The notes beneath the pieces are model-generated. The model did not search any database and was not told the DNA's origin. It was given only the letters and a program-made list of their open reading frames with translations. Positions 1 to 9,057 of a stretch of 19,047 bases of DNA are shown in pieces. A program made the position numbers and the translations under genes. The stretch covers positions 1 through 19,047 of the forward strand of contig DATGLH010000022.1 in NCBI GenBank assembly GCA_035294225.1, in the 5' to 3' direction. Position 1 is the stretch's first letter, and every line of letters starts with the position of its first letter. This DNA is from Trebonia sp035294225 (GTDB taxonomy: Bacteria; Actinomycetota; Actinomycetes; Streptosporangiales; Streptosporangiaceae).

Positions 1-602
1 TTCATCCGGCCAACCCGCAGCGGCGCGCGATCGCCCAGGTCGCCGATATCGTGCGCGAGGGCGGCGTGATCGCCTACCCGACGGACTCCTGCTACGCGCT
101 CGGGTGCCAGCTCGGCAACAAGGACGGCATCACGCGGATCAGGTCGATCCGCCAGCTCGGCGACCGGCACCACCTCACGCTGGTGTGCCAGGACTTCGCC
201 CAGCTAGGTCAGTTCGTGTACGTCGCCAACTCGGTGTTCCGGGCCATCAAGGCGGCGACCCCGGGCAGCTACACGTTCATCCTGCCGGCGACCAAGGAGG
301 TGCCGCGCATGCTACAGCACCCGGGGAAGAAGACCGTCGGGGTGCGGATCCCGCGCCACGTAGTGACCCAGGCGCTGCTCGCCGAACTCAGCGAGCCGCT
401 CGTCTCGAGCACCCTGCTGCTGCCCGGCCAGGACGAGCCCATGACCCAGGGGTGGCAGATCGCCGAGCAGCTTGACCACGCCGTGGACGCGGTGATCGAC
501 TCAGGCGACTGCGGCACCGAGCCGACGACGGTGATCGACTTCTCCCAGGCCGAGCCCGAGATCCTGCGCCGCGGGGCGGGCGACACGTCCGGTTTCGAGT
601 GA
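1..602 (+). CDS. YciO/Sua5-family threonylcarbamoyl-AMP synthase-like protein, 5' end cut by window edge
   Basis: The frame is open from base 3 to the TGA at 600-602 (199 residues visible). The GTG at 51 is only an internal codon: the upstream residues HPANPQRRAIAQVADI match the usual N-terminus of YciO-type proteins, so the true start lies a few codons left of the window. The motif GGVIAYPTDSCYALGCQLG is the substrate-binding opening of the YrdC/Sua5 fold, and KKTVGVRIPRH matches its later conserved basic segment. The family makes L-threonylcarbamoyl-AMP from threonine, bicarbonate and ATP for t6A modification of ANN-decoding tRNAs in the cytosol. YciO-type members are paralogues of TsaC whose own role is less settled, so the family is sure and the exact function is not. 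Length is close to the usual ~206 residues. No neighbour supports a pathway. Confidence 0.85.
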   Translation, partial: HPANPQRRAIAQVADIVREGGVIAYPTDSCYALGCQLGNKDGITRIRSIRQLGDRHHLTLVCQDFAQLGQFVYVANSVFRAIKAATPGSYTFILPATKEVPRMLQHPGKKTVGVRIPRHVVTQALLAELSEPLVSSTLLLPGQDEPMTQGWQIAEQLDHAVDAVIDSGDCGTEPTTVIDFSQAEPEILRRGAGDTSGFE

Positions 603-730
603 CCGGCTGCCATGGGTCCGCCACGGCCCGCACCGCGCTTCGCCCGGAAGGCAGGCTGACCGTCAGCGAGGTTACGGCGGCGCGGCGGTCGCGCGGACAC
701 GGACCCGCGGCGCGGGTGAGGGTGGATCGG

Positions 731-773
731 CGCCAGCCCGGCGCCCGCTGACCTGGCGGGCGCCGGGCTGGCG
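731..773. terminator. Large perfect hairpin, probable terminator
   Basis: Arms 731-748 and 756-773 are perfect reverse complements (18 bp, almost all G-C) around the 7-base loop tgacctg. It lies 128 bases after the YciO-like stop codon. There is no T-run on either side, as is common for actinomycete terminators. Termination is an inference; the hairpin itself is seen directly. Confidence 0.6.
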
Positions 774-912
774 GGCGCGCCCCCTCGTGCGCGGGTTCAG
801 CGACTGGCCGTGCGGTGTGATGCCGGTGCCGGCTGCGGTGCCTGTGCCGGATGCCTGGCTCGGCACCGCCCAGGGCGCCGTTCCCGGGCGCATCACGGAT
901 CCGGCCTTGACA

Positions 913-996
913 CGTCCGCGGTCGGGCGTGCCGCGCCCGCGGTCAGGCGTGCCGCGTCCGCGGTCGGGCGTGCCGCGCCCGCGGTCGGGCGTGCCG
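913..996. repeat. 21-bp tandem repeat, 4 copies
   Basis: Units start at 913, 934, 955 and 976 and share the core ccgcggtcgggcgtgccg. Copies differ at the third base of the unit (t or c alternating), and copy 2 has an internal g-to-a change. No credible coding frame runs through it. Confidence 0.9.
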
Positions 997-1261
997 CGGA
1001 GGGACGGGAGCCGGACATCCCGGTTTCCGGCCTGCCAATGGCGCCAACGGCATGCTCTATCCAGGCCGAAGGCGCCAACGGCAGGTTGCAGCCGCGCGGC
1101 GCGGGGCGCGGGGCGCGGGGCGCGCGGGGCGCGCGGCCTATTGCTGCCCGGCTGTCGGCGGGTGACTGAATCCGACGCGGCAGTGCCCGCTGCTGTCGCT
1201 TCTGCCGCTGACGGCCGTGCGCTGGCGCGGGCGGACGAGGCTGCCCCCGCGGGGATTCCCG

Positions 1262-1289
1262 CCGTGCTGTAAGAGCCGTGCTGTAAGAG
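1262..1289. repeat. 14-bp tandem doublet
   Basis: ccgtgctgtaagag occurs twice back to back (1262-1275 and 1276-1289), identical. Function unknown. Confidence 0.8.
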
Positions 1290-1647
1290 CGATCGCGGGA
1301 TCATCCCCCGAGGGCAACGTGGGAAGTCAGCCCGTCCGGCCGGCGGAGGCGCATACGACCCAGCCATCCGCGGGCCGGGGCGGCCTGGGCAAGGGGCTGC
1401 CCGCCCTCGCCAACGTAATCACTGCGGCGGCGCCGTTTGCCGCGGCCTGGAATGACGCGCATATTTCCAATGAGCGCTGGCCAGCGCAGGCGCGTTTCCA
1501 TGGCGCGACCGCGCTGACGATGACCCCGCATTGTCATCGGCCAGCGTCTGCTCGCTATGGTCTGGCGAGAGCGGCCAGAGCACGGCCCGGTTTCCGCGGC
1601 GGCGCCCCCGGCGGCCTATCGGGCCCCGTTCTTCCTGGCTCCCTGTC

Positions 1648-1744
1648 CCTGGGACCGCGGTCGATGGTCCGCCGCCCCCGGGCAACCGCGGGTGAAGTGG
1701 TCGCGGGAACTGCCGTCCTGGGACCGCGGTCGATGGTCCGCCGC
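1648..1744. repeat. 28-bp direct repeat, copies 69 bp apart
   Basis: The 28 bases at 1648-1675 recur unchanged at 1717-1744. The following bases are also alike (ccccgggcaac) after a one-base offset. Each copy contains the perfect palindrome gaccgcggtc and is bounded by ggacc/ggtcc, so each could bind a dimeric protein or form a small hairpin. No gene was recognised around it. Confidence 0.8.
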
Positions 1745-1814
1745 GCCCCGGGCAACGGGTGGCGGGCGTGCCGCCGAGCCTGCCCGGCGCGGCGGCTGCC
1801 ATCACGACGGCGAC

Positions 1815-1863
1815 CGCCGGCCCGCTCTAGCGGGCGGCTCGCCAGGAGCGGGCGGCCCGCTCT
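1815..1863. terminator. Two tandem hairpins behind proS
   Basis: Immediately 3' of proS on the minus strand lie two hairpins. One has arms 1846-1852 and 1856-1862 (gagcggg/cccgctc, 3-base loop). The other has arms 1820-1826 and 1829-1835 (gcccgct/agcgggc), extended by three more pairs past a single-base bulge. Tandem GC hairpins directly after a stop codon suggest transcription termination, possibly in both directions. Confidence 0.55.
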
Positions 1864-1875
1864 GGCGGGACCGGC

Positions 1876-3315
1876 TCAGTACGCGCGGCCGAAGATGAGC
1901 CGCTTCCCGTAGGCGGATTTCCGCCCGCACCGGACGCATGTGCCTTCCGCTGCCGCGCCTTCGGCCGGAATGCATCGCGGGGTGGCCGATGTCTCGGCCT
2001 TGATGCCGTCCTCGCACCCGGGCTGGCCGCAGTGGAAGGCCAGCGCCCAGCCTGACTCGACCGCCTCGGCGAACTCCGGCCACGAGCTCGCCGTGGCCGT
2101 GCGGGAGTCCCGAAAGTCCGTCGCCCGCCGCAGCAGCAGGCTTTGCAGCGCGTCGAGCTCGGACTCCACCCGGACGGGGGCCGAGTGAAGGGACACCGGC
2201 GATTTGCCCTCGCCGAGCCGGATGGACATCAGCGCGGAACCCTCGGCCAGGTCACGGGGACCAAGCTCAAGCCGGACCGGCGCGCCGCGCAGCTCCCAGT
2301 CGTTGAACTTGAAGCCGGGTGAAAGCTGGGGGCGGTCGTCCACGTGCGTGCGGATGCCCGCCCGGCGGAGCCTGCCGGCCAGTTCCCTGGCTGGGGGCAG
2401 CATCTGTTCGGCCTGGTCGCCGCGGCCTATCGGCACGATCACCACCTGGTAGGGGGCGAGCCGCGGTGGGAGGATGAGGCCCTTGTCGTCACCGTGCGTC
2501 ATGATCACGCCGCCGAGCATCCGGGCGCTCATGCCCCACGACGTGGTGTGGCAATACTCCAGTTCGCCGCCTTGCGCGGTGTACTGGATGTTGAACGCCC
2601 TGGCGAAGTTCGTGCCCATGTAATGGGAGGTGCCGGACTGAAGGGCGCGCCCGTCGCGCATCATGCCCTCGACCGTGTATGTGCGCTTGGCCCCCGGGAA
2701 CCGCTCCCCCGGGGTCTTCTCGCCGTCGACCACCGGCATGGCGGCGACCTCGCGGGCCACCTCCGCGTACATGCCGAGCGCGAGCAGCGTCTCCCGCATC
2801 GCGTCGGCCTCGCCGGCGTGCGCGGTGTGTCCCTCCTGCCACAGGAACTCGGTCGTGCGCAGGAACATCCGCGGCCGCATCTCCCAGCGGACCACGTTCG
2901 CCCATTGGTTCAGCAGCATCGGCAGATCCCGGTGCGAGCTGATCCACTTGGCCATCATCTCGCCGACGACCGTCTCCGACGTGGGCCGGACGACCAGTGG
3001 CTCCTGGAGTTCCTTGCCGCCTGCGTGGGTGACCACGGCGAGCTCTGGGGAGAAGCCTTCGACGTGTTCCGCTTCGCGCTGGAGGTAGCTCTGCGGGATC
3101 AGCAGCGGGAAGTAGGCGTTGTCGTGACCGGTGTCCTTGATCCGCCGGTCGATTTCGGCCTGGAGCAGTTCCCAGATCCGGTAGCCGTAGGGACGGATCA
3201 CCATCGTGCCCCTGACCGGTCCCCGGTCCACGAGCTCAGCCTTGAAGACGGCCTCGTTGTACCAGGCCGAGAAGTCCTCGCTCTGCGGAGTCACCCCGCG
3301 TCCGTTCCGTGCCAC
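1876..3315 (-). CDS. proS: Prolyl-tRNA synthetase, type 3 (archaeal/eukaryotic-like)
   Basis: 479 residues, the normal size for the short ProRS class that lacks the bacterial editing insertion. It charges tRNA-Pro with proline using ATP in the cytosol. Class II motifs are visible: PYGYRIWE near residues 42-49, RPTSE at 110-114 and the motif-2 region RPRMFLRTTEFLWQEGHTAHA starting at about 147. The C-terminal zinc-binding extension has Cys at about 429, 434, 448, 460 and 463 and ends in the typical aromatic tail (GRAY). The GTG start at 3315 has no Shine-Dalgarno, but TAACCT lies 6 bases upstream, which fits leaderless translation. An in-frame GTG at codon 8 is an alternative start. The gene follows glgX on the same strand with a 61-base gap. 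Confidence 0.95.
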   Translation of the reverse strand: MARNGRGVTPQSEDFSAWYNEAVFKAELVDRGPVRGTMVIRPYGYRIWELLQAEIDRRIKDTGHDNAYFPLLIPQSYLQREAEHVEGFSPELAVVTHAGGKELQEPLVVRPTSETVVGEMMAKWISSHRDLPMLLNQWANVVRWEMRPRMFLRTTEFLWQEGHTAHAGEADAMRETLLALGMYAEVAREVAAMPVVDGEKTPGERFPGAKRTYTVEGMMRDGRALQSGTSHYMGTNFARAFNIQYTAQGGELEYCHTTSWGMSARMLGGVIMTHGDDKGLILPPRLAPYQVVIVPIGRGDQAEQMLPPARELAGRLRRAGIRTHVDDRPQLSPGFKFNDWELRGAPVRLELGPRDLAEGSALMSIRLGEGKSPVSLHSAPVRVESELDALQSLLLRRATDFRDSRTATASSWPEFAEAVESGWALAFHCGQPGCEDGIKAETSATPRCIPAEGAAAEGTCVRCGRKSAYGKRLIFGRAY

Positions 3316-3327
3316 ACGCAGAGGTTA
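3315..3327 (-). promoter_or_regulatory. Putative -10 box for a leaderless proS transcript
   Basis: On the minus strand TAACCT (3327-3322, matching the TANNNT -10 consensus) is followed by six bases and then the GTG start of proS. That spacing would place the transcript start at or next to the initiation codon. No clear -35 box or ribosome binding site is present. Confidence 0.4.
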
Positions 3328-3376
3328 CGGCATGGGCCGGCTGCCGCCCGGCGACGGCTGGCGCGCCGTATGACCG

Positions 3377-5578
<2,202 letters not shown>

Positions 5579-5668
5579 TGCTGGGCCTTTCTGCTCACGG
5601 GCCCGCTCACAAGGCCGGCTACTCGCAGCGATCCTGCCCGGACCATCTGGGCGGGACCTCACCCTTCC

Positions 5669-5775
5669 ACGGTGATTCCCCGCGACGGTGATTCCCCGCG
5701 ACGGCGACTCCCCGGCTGGAGCCTTCCGGGCTGGAGCCTTCCGGGCGGGAGCCTTCCGGGCGGGAGCCTTCCGGG
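5669..5775. repeat. 16-bp and 15-bp tandem arrays upstream of glgX
   Basis: Three 16-bp units (acggtgattccccgcg at 5669-5684 and 5685-5700, and a diverged copy at 5701-5716) run directly into four 15-bp units (ctggagccttccggg twice, then cgggagccttccggg twice, 5716-5775). The arrays fill most of the 203-base gap between the acyl-CoA synthetase stop and the glgX start, so they would lie in the glgX leader or promoter region. Confidence 0.9.
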
Positions 5776-5776
5776 C

Positions 5777-5803
5777 GGGAGTCAGCCGCGTGCGTTCGGA
5801 ATA
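5777..5803. repeat. Dispersed 27-bp repeat, copy 1
   Basis: gggagtcagccgcgt.cgttcgg.ata at 5777-5803 matches 18265-18291 at 25 of 27 positions. This copy overlaps the last codons and the stop codon of the acyl-CoA synthetase (C-terminus IPNARG) and abuts the 15-bp array. Confidence 0.7.
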
Positions 5804-7362
5804 GTGGTGGAGACGCGGGCGGTCCGGTCGGCCCAGTAGGGTTCCCGGAGCCGGCGCTTGAGGACTTTGCCCGATCCGGTGCGCGGCAGCTCGTCCGCGA
5901 AGTCCACCGACCGCGGCACCTTGTAACCGGCTAGGTGCTCGCGCGCGAACGCCGTGACCTCCCCGGCGGTCAGCGACGACCCCGGTGACCGGACGACCGT
6001 CGCGTGCACGGCCTCGCCCCATTCCCGCGACGGGATCCCGAACACCGCGGCCTCGTAGATCCCGGGATGCTGCTCCAGCACGGCCTCGACCTCGGCGGGG
6101 TAGACGTTCATGCCGCCGGTGATGATCATGTCGGTCTTGCGGTCGCAGATGTACAGGTAGCCCTCGTCGTCCCAGTAGGCGATGTCGCCGACCGTACGGA
6201 AGCCGCCGCGGCTGCTCGCCGCATAGGCGGCGTCGTTCTTGTAGTAGGCGTCGAACGTGCCCGCCGAGCGCACGAAGACCTCGCCGGGATGGTCCGGCCC
6301 GGTGCCGGTGACCTCGTTGCCGTCGGCGCCGATCAGCACGATCTCGACGCCGGGAGCCGGCTTGCCGCAGGATCCCGGCTTGCGCATCTGGTCCTCGGGC
6401 ATCAAGACGGTGTCGATGCCGAGTTCGGTCGACCCGTAGACCTCGAACAGCGACCCGGGCGGGAAATCCGCCACGTACTGCCGCTTGAGCGCGTAGCTCC
6501 ACGGCGCCGCGTTGGCCACCATGACGCGCATGGAAGACCGGTCGTAGCGGTCCTTGACCGCCCCGGGCAGCGCGCAGATCATCCGGATCGGCGCGGGCGC
6601 GGAGAAGGTCGAGCTCACCTTGTACCTGTCCACCAGCCGCAGCCAGTCCTCGGGGTCGAACTTGCGCTGCACGACGATCGTCTGGCCGTAGAGCAGGGCG
6701 GCACCCAGGAACGCGCTGGGCCCGCTGTGGTACAGCGGGCCGGAGGTGATGTGAACATCGTCGCTCCGGTAGCCGAACAGGCCCAGCAGGGCGCCGAGGA
6801 ACCCCGGATCCGGGGCGCCGGTCCGGAGCGCGCCCTTCGGCTTGCCGGTCGTGCCGGAGGTGTAGATCATCGTCCCGCCCGCGCCGGCGGCATCCCCGGC
6901 ACCGGGCGCGCCGGCCGGCGCGGCCGCGATGTCGGCGTCGCCCAGCATCCCGCCCGGGGCCGGGCCGCCGACCGCGATGATGTGCCGCACCTTCTCCAGC
7001 CGGCCGCGGAGCATGGCGAACATGGGCGCGTACTCATGGTCCACGTAGGCGACCTCGGCGTCGCTGTGGTCGATGACGTAGCGCGCCTCCTCGGCGGTCA
7101 GCCGGTAGTTCAGCGGCACGGCGATCGCGCCGATCTTCCTCGTGGCGTTCATGACCGCGATGACCTCGGGCGAGTTCGGCCCGCACCACAGCACCTTCGT
7201 GCCCGGCCCGGCCCCCAGCCGGAGCAGCAGGTTCGCCACCCGGTTGGACTGCGCCTCGAGCTCGGCGTACGTCCACGTGACGACGGTCCCGTCCGGCCTG
7301 TCGTCAATGACGCAAGGCTTGTCCGGCTGGCTCTGCGCGTAGGTGGAAAGGGTGTCCGTCAT
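5782..7362 (-). CDS. AMP-dependent acyl-CoA synthetase/ligase
   Basis: 526 residues. It activates a carboxylic acid with ATP to an acyl-adenylate and transfers it to CoA; the substrate cannot be read from sequence. ANL-superfamily motifs are complete: P-loop MIYTSGTTGKPKG (165-177), EVYGSTELG (307-315), the hinge region FRTVGDIAYWDDEGYLYICD (388-407) followed by MIITGGMNVYP, and a C-terminal catalytic lysine at about 499 in RTGSGKVLKR. It resembles actinomycete FadD-type ligases. The ATG at 7362 is supported by GGGAGAGG a few bases upstream. The last codons fall in a 27-bp dispersed repeat. It is first in a same-strand series with glgX and proS, but wide gaps argue against one tight operon. 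An 8-bp inverted repeat lies just upstream of the start. Confidence 0.92.
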   Translation of the reverse strand: MTDTLSTYAQSQPDKPCVIDDRPDGTVVTWTYAELEAQSNRVANLLLRLGAGPGTKVLWCGPNSPEVIAVMNATRKIGAIAVPLNYRLTAEEARYVIDHSDAEVAYVDHEYAPMFAMLRGRLEKVRHIIAVGGPAPGGMLGDADIAAAPAGAPGAGDAAGAGGTMIYTSGTTGKPKGALRTGAPDPGFLGALLGLFGYRSDDVHITSGPLYHSGPSAFLGAALLYGQTIVVQRKFDPEDWLRLVDRYKVSSTFSAPAPIRMICALPGAVKDRYDRSSMRVMVANAAPWSYALKRQYVADFPPGSLFEVYGSTELGIDTVLMPEDQMRKPGSCGKPAPGVEIVLIGADGNEVTGTGPDHPGEVFVRSAGTFDAYYKNDAAYAASSRGGFRTVGDIAYWDDEGYLYICDRKTDMIITGGMNVYPAEVEAVLEQHPGIYEAAVFGIPSREWGEAVHATVVRSPGSSLTAGEVTAFAREHLAGYKVPRSVDFADELPRTGSGKVLKRRLREPYWADRTARVSTTIPNARG

Positions 7363-7382
7363 CGCGCCTCTCCCTCGTGAAC

Positions 7383-7411
7383 GCGGTCAGCGGGCACCGG
7401 CGGCTGACCGC
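7383..7411. promoter_or_regulatory. Inverted repeat upstream of the acyl-CoA synthetase, possible operator
   Basis: GCGGTCAG (7383-7390) and CTGACCGC (7404-7411) are perfect reverse complements separated by 13 bases. They lie about 20 bases before the ATG on the minus strand, overlapping the expected leader or promoter. This could be a regulator-binding site or an mRNA hairpin; no adjacent regulator gene points to a partner. Confidence 0.35.
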
Positions 7412-7765
7412 ACAGGCCGCTTATGGTCAATGTACGGAACCGGTATCGGCCGGTAAATCATGAAACCCGCGCGCCGTGAACGCCAGGGGGCAACGCCGGG
7501 GTGACCCGCCGCACCGACCGGCCTCCGGCATCGCGGCGCGGAAGCGGCATGCGCCGTAATGAGCGCGGCCATAAAACGGTTAACATGTGCGCTGGCGTCC
7601 TGAGCTGTTAGTTCGCTTGCGCTATGCAGCGAGGTTTCCGGAATCCGGGACGGCGGTCTTTGTCCGATCGAACGGCCTGGCGCATGCGTCATTCACCGGC
7701 CCTTCTGCGGGAATCCCCTTCGAATCCGGTGGCGCTGCGGTAGGCTTCGGCGCGGAGCTTACGAT

Positions 7766-7815
7766 CTGCCGGGCCGCGGTTCAGTTCGTGCTGCCGGGCC
7801 GCGGTTCAGTGCGCG
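7766..7815. repeat. 25-bp tandem doublet
   Basis: ctgccgggccgcggttcagt starts at both 7766 and 7791, giving a period of 25. It lies 70 bases before the methyltransferase-like start codon. Confidence 0.75.
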
Positions 7816-7884
7816 GCACAGCATGACGCCCCGGCAAGAATGATTGACCGCATATTCGATTGAATGACGCGCTGGAGGTTGTGG

Positions 7885-9024
7885 ATGACGCTTGCCTACA
7901 CAGATCGCGAGAGCCGGGATGCGGATATTCGCAGGGCGATCGAATCGCAGATCAAACAACTCTGCGTGCGAGGTGGAAACGGTTCCATCTTTCCCGTCCC
8001 GGATCCATACCTGCTGTCTCCGGAGGACCAGGAGGCCGCCGATGAAATTTTTGATGCAGCCCTCCGGGAGACTATGGATTTCATAGCGGCCGGGAAGCCG
8101 AATCCCAGCGTGTTCCTCGATGAGGCCCGCTATCCGGCACTCCCCGCGTGGATGAACGTCCGGAAGCTGGCCATCGCATTGCTGCCGGTTTACCGCCCTG
8201 ACCGCACCGAGTTCCTCGGCTCCGGGCTCACGATCGACGACCTGCTCGCCCCGTTCCCGTGGGGCCGGACTCCGCAGGAGGAACTCGCGGCGGCGGTGGG
8301 CGCCGAACGGGCCGCCCGGCTAACCGATCGTTATCGCGTCTTCCTGACCACCCGGCGCTCGCGGGTCATCCAGATGTGCCTGCGGGGGCACCGTGACGCG
8401 CGCGCGATCCGCACGCGGGCGATCGCGGCCACTGAGCTCGTCTTGGAGCGGTCTTCCCGATGGCAGCAGGCGGTACGGATAGCGAGCCTGGCCTGCGGCG
8501 CCGCTCATCCCGTCGCGAGATTGTCTGAGCAGTTGAAGGACCGTGGCATTCCCGTGGCCTCGGTTTCGCTCCTGGACCACGATCCGCTGGCGCTGGCGGC
8601 CGGGCGCTCTGTCGTGGCCCAGGAGGCACCTGGCCTGCACCTGAATATTTTCCTCACCGGCCTGCTCGATCGCAGGCGGCTGCGCGCGGCCGACCTCCGG
8701 CCGCACCTCGGCGCCGCCTCACAGCACGTAGTTGAGATGATCGGCCTATTTGAGTATCTCCCCGACATGATGGCCGTCGACCTGCTGCGCCGTATCCGCG
8801 AAGTCCTGGCGCCCGGCGCCCTCGTCCTGTTCGGGAACATGCTCCGGCCGCGCCCCGGGCAGGAATCGTTTGAACACGTTATCCGGTGGCCTGCGCTTTT
8901 TCAGCGGAGCATCTTTGAGCTAGCTGACCTCGTGCAATCGGCCGGCTATCCAATGGAGCAGTTGACAGTGGCCGTTCCCGACGATTGCGTCTACCAGGTC
9001 GCGCTCATCGACACCGCGCTTTGA
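7885..9024 (+). CDS. Class I SAM-dependent methyltransferase-like protein
   Basis: 379 residues from the ATG at 7885, chosen because GGAGG ends 6 bases upstream; an ATG at 7864 in the same frame has no such site. The C-terminal half has the layout of a Rossmann methyltransferase: motif I VRIASLACGAAHPV (197-210, a poor glycine motif with LACGAA), an acidic strand end SLLDHDPLAL (228-237), GLFEYLPD (287-294) and APGALVLFGNM (309-319). The N-terminal ~180 residues are mostly helical in character and unrecognised. The GLF-[DE]-YL-x-D segment recalls PhcB-like methyltransferases linked to 3-hydroxy-fatty-acid methyl esters, but this is a recollection and the substrate is unknown. Base composition is lower in GC than the neighbours, which suggests transfer. 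It stands alone and converges on the E2 gene. Confidence 0.7.
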   Translation: MTLAYTDRESRDADIRRAIESQIKQLCVRGGNGSIFPVPDPYLLSPEDQEAADEIFDAALRETMDFIAAGKPNPSVFLDEARYPALPAWMNVRKLAIALLPVYRPDRTEFLGSGLTIDDLLAPFPWGRTPQEELAAAVGAERAARLTDRYRVFLTTRRSRVIQMCLRGHRDARAIRTRAIAATELVLERSSRWQQAVRIASLACGAAHPVARLSEQLKDRGIPVASVSLLDHDPLALAAGRSVVAQEAPGLHLNIFLTGLLDRRRLRAADLRPHLGAASQHVVEMIGLFEYLPDMMAVDLLRRIREVLAPGALVLFGNMLRPRPGQESFEHVIRWPALFQRSIFELADLVQSAGYPMEQLTVAVPDDCVYQVALIDTAL

Positions 9025-9033
9025 TAACCGCCG

Positions 9034-9049
9034 GGCGGCCCGCGCCGCC
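9034..9049. terminator. Short hairpin between convergent genes
   Basis: ggcggc (9034-9039) and gccgcc (9044-9049) pair around a 4-base loop within the 33-base gap between two convergent stop codons. It is a plausible bidirectional terminator, but the stem is only 6 bp. Confidence 0.4.
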
Positions 9050-9057
9050 AGGGTGCC

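Larger units (their letters stand above)
603..1814. other. Non-coding stretch rich in repeats and hairpins
   Basis: About 1.2 kb without a gene I can support. Open frames here exist on both strands but translate to low-complexity Arg/Pro/Gly/Ala sequence with no recognisable domain, as expected from high-GC DNA without stops. It holds a long hairpin (731-773), a 21-bp tandem array (913-996), a G/C-only run of GCGCGGG-type units (about 1100-1136), a 14-bp doublet (1262-1289) and a direct repeat 69 bp apart (1648-1744). The segment about 1435-1560 is less GC-biased than its flanks but encodes nothing I recognise. Confidence 0.6.
7363..7884. other. Divergent intergenic region of about 520 bp, lower GC
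   Basis: The region lies between the divergent acyl-CoA synthetase and methyltransferase-like genes. It contains AT-richer patches (around 7440-7460, 7570-7590 and 7840-7865), an inverted repeat (7383-7411) and a 25-bp doublet (7766-7815). Short open frames on both strands give no recognisable protein. A TTGACC hexamer at 7844-7849 could be a -35 box but lacks a convincing -10 at the right distance. Confidence 0.5.

Noticed and set aside
672..1912. Several open frames on both strands in the 603-1875 gap
   Set aside because: All are low-complexity Arg/Pro/Ala/Gly translations crossing tandem repeats and hairpins, with no recognisable motif or consistent start.
5579..6502. Upstream extension of the glgX reading frame into the acyl-CoA synthetase gene (whole frame 3377-6502)
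   Set aside because: The extra 308 codons are an out-of-frame reading of the synthetase and of the 15-bp array (Ala-Arg-Lys repeats). Family homology and a ribosome binding site place the start at 5578.
7387..7692. 101-codon minus-strand frame in the gap before the methyltransferase
   Set aside because: No domain, no ribosome binding site, and it overlaps the probable promoter region of the acyl-CoA synthetase.
7719..7730. ttcgaatccggt resembling a tRNA T-arm
   Set aside because: No matching acceptor stem, D-arm or anticodon arm could be found around it.
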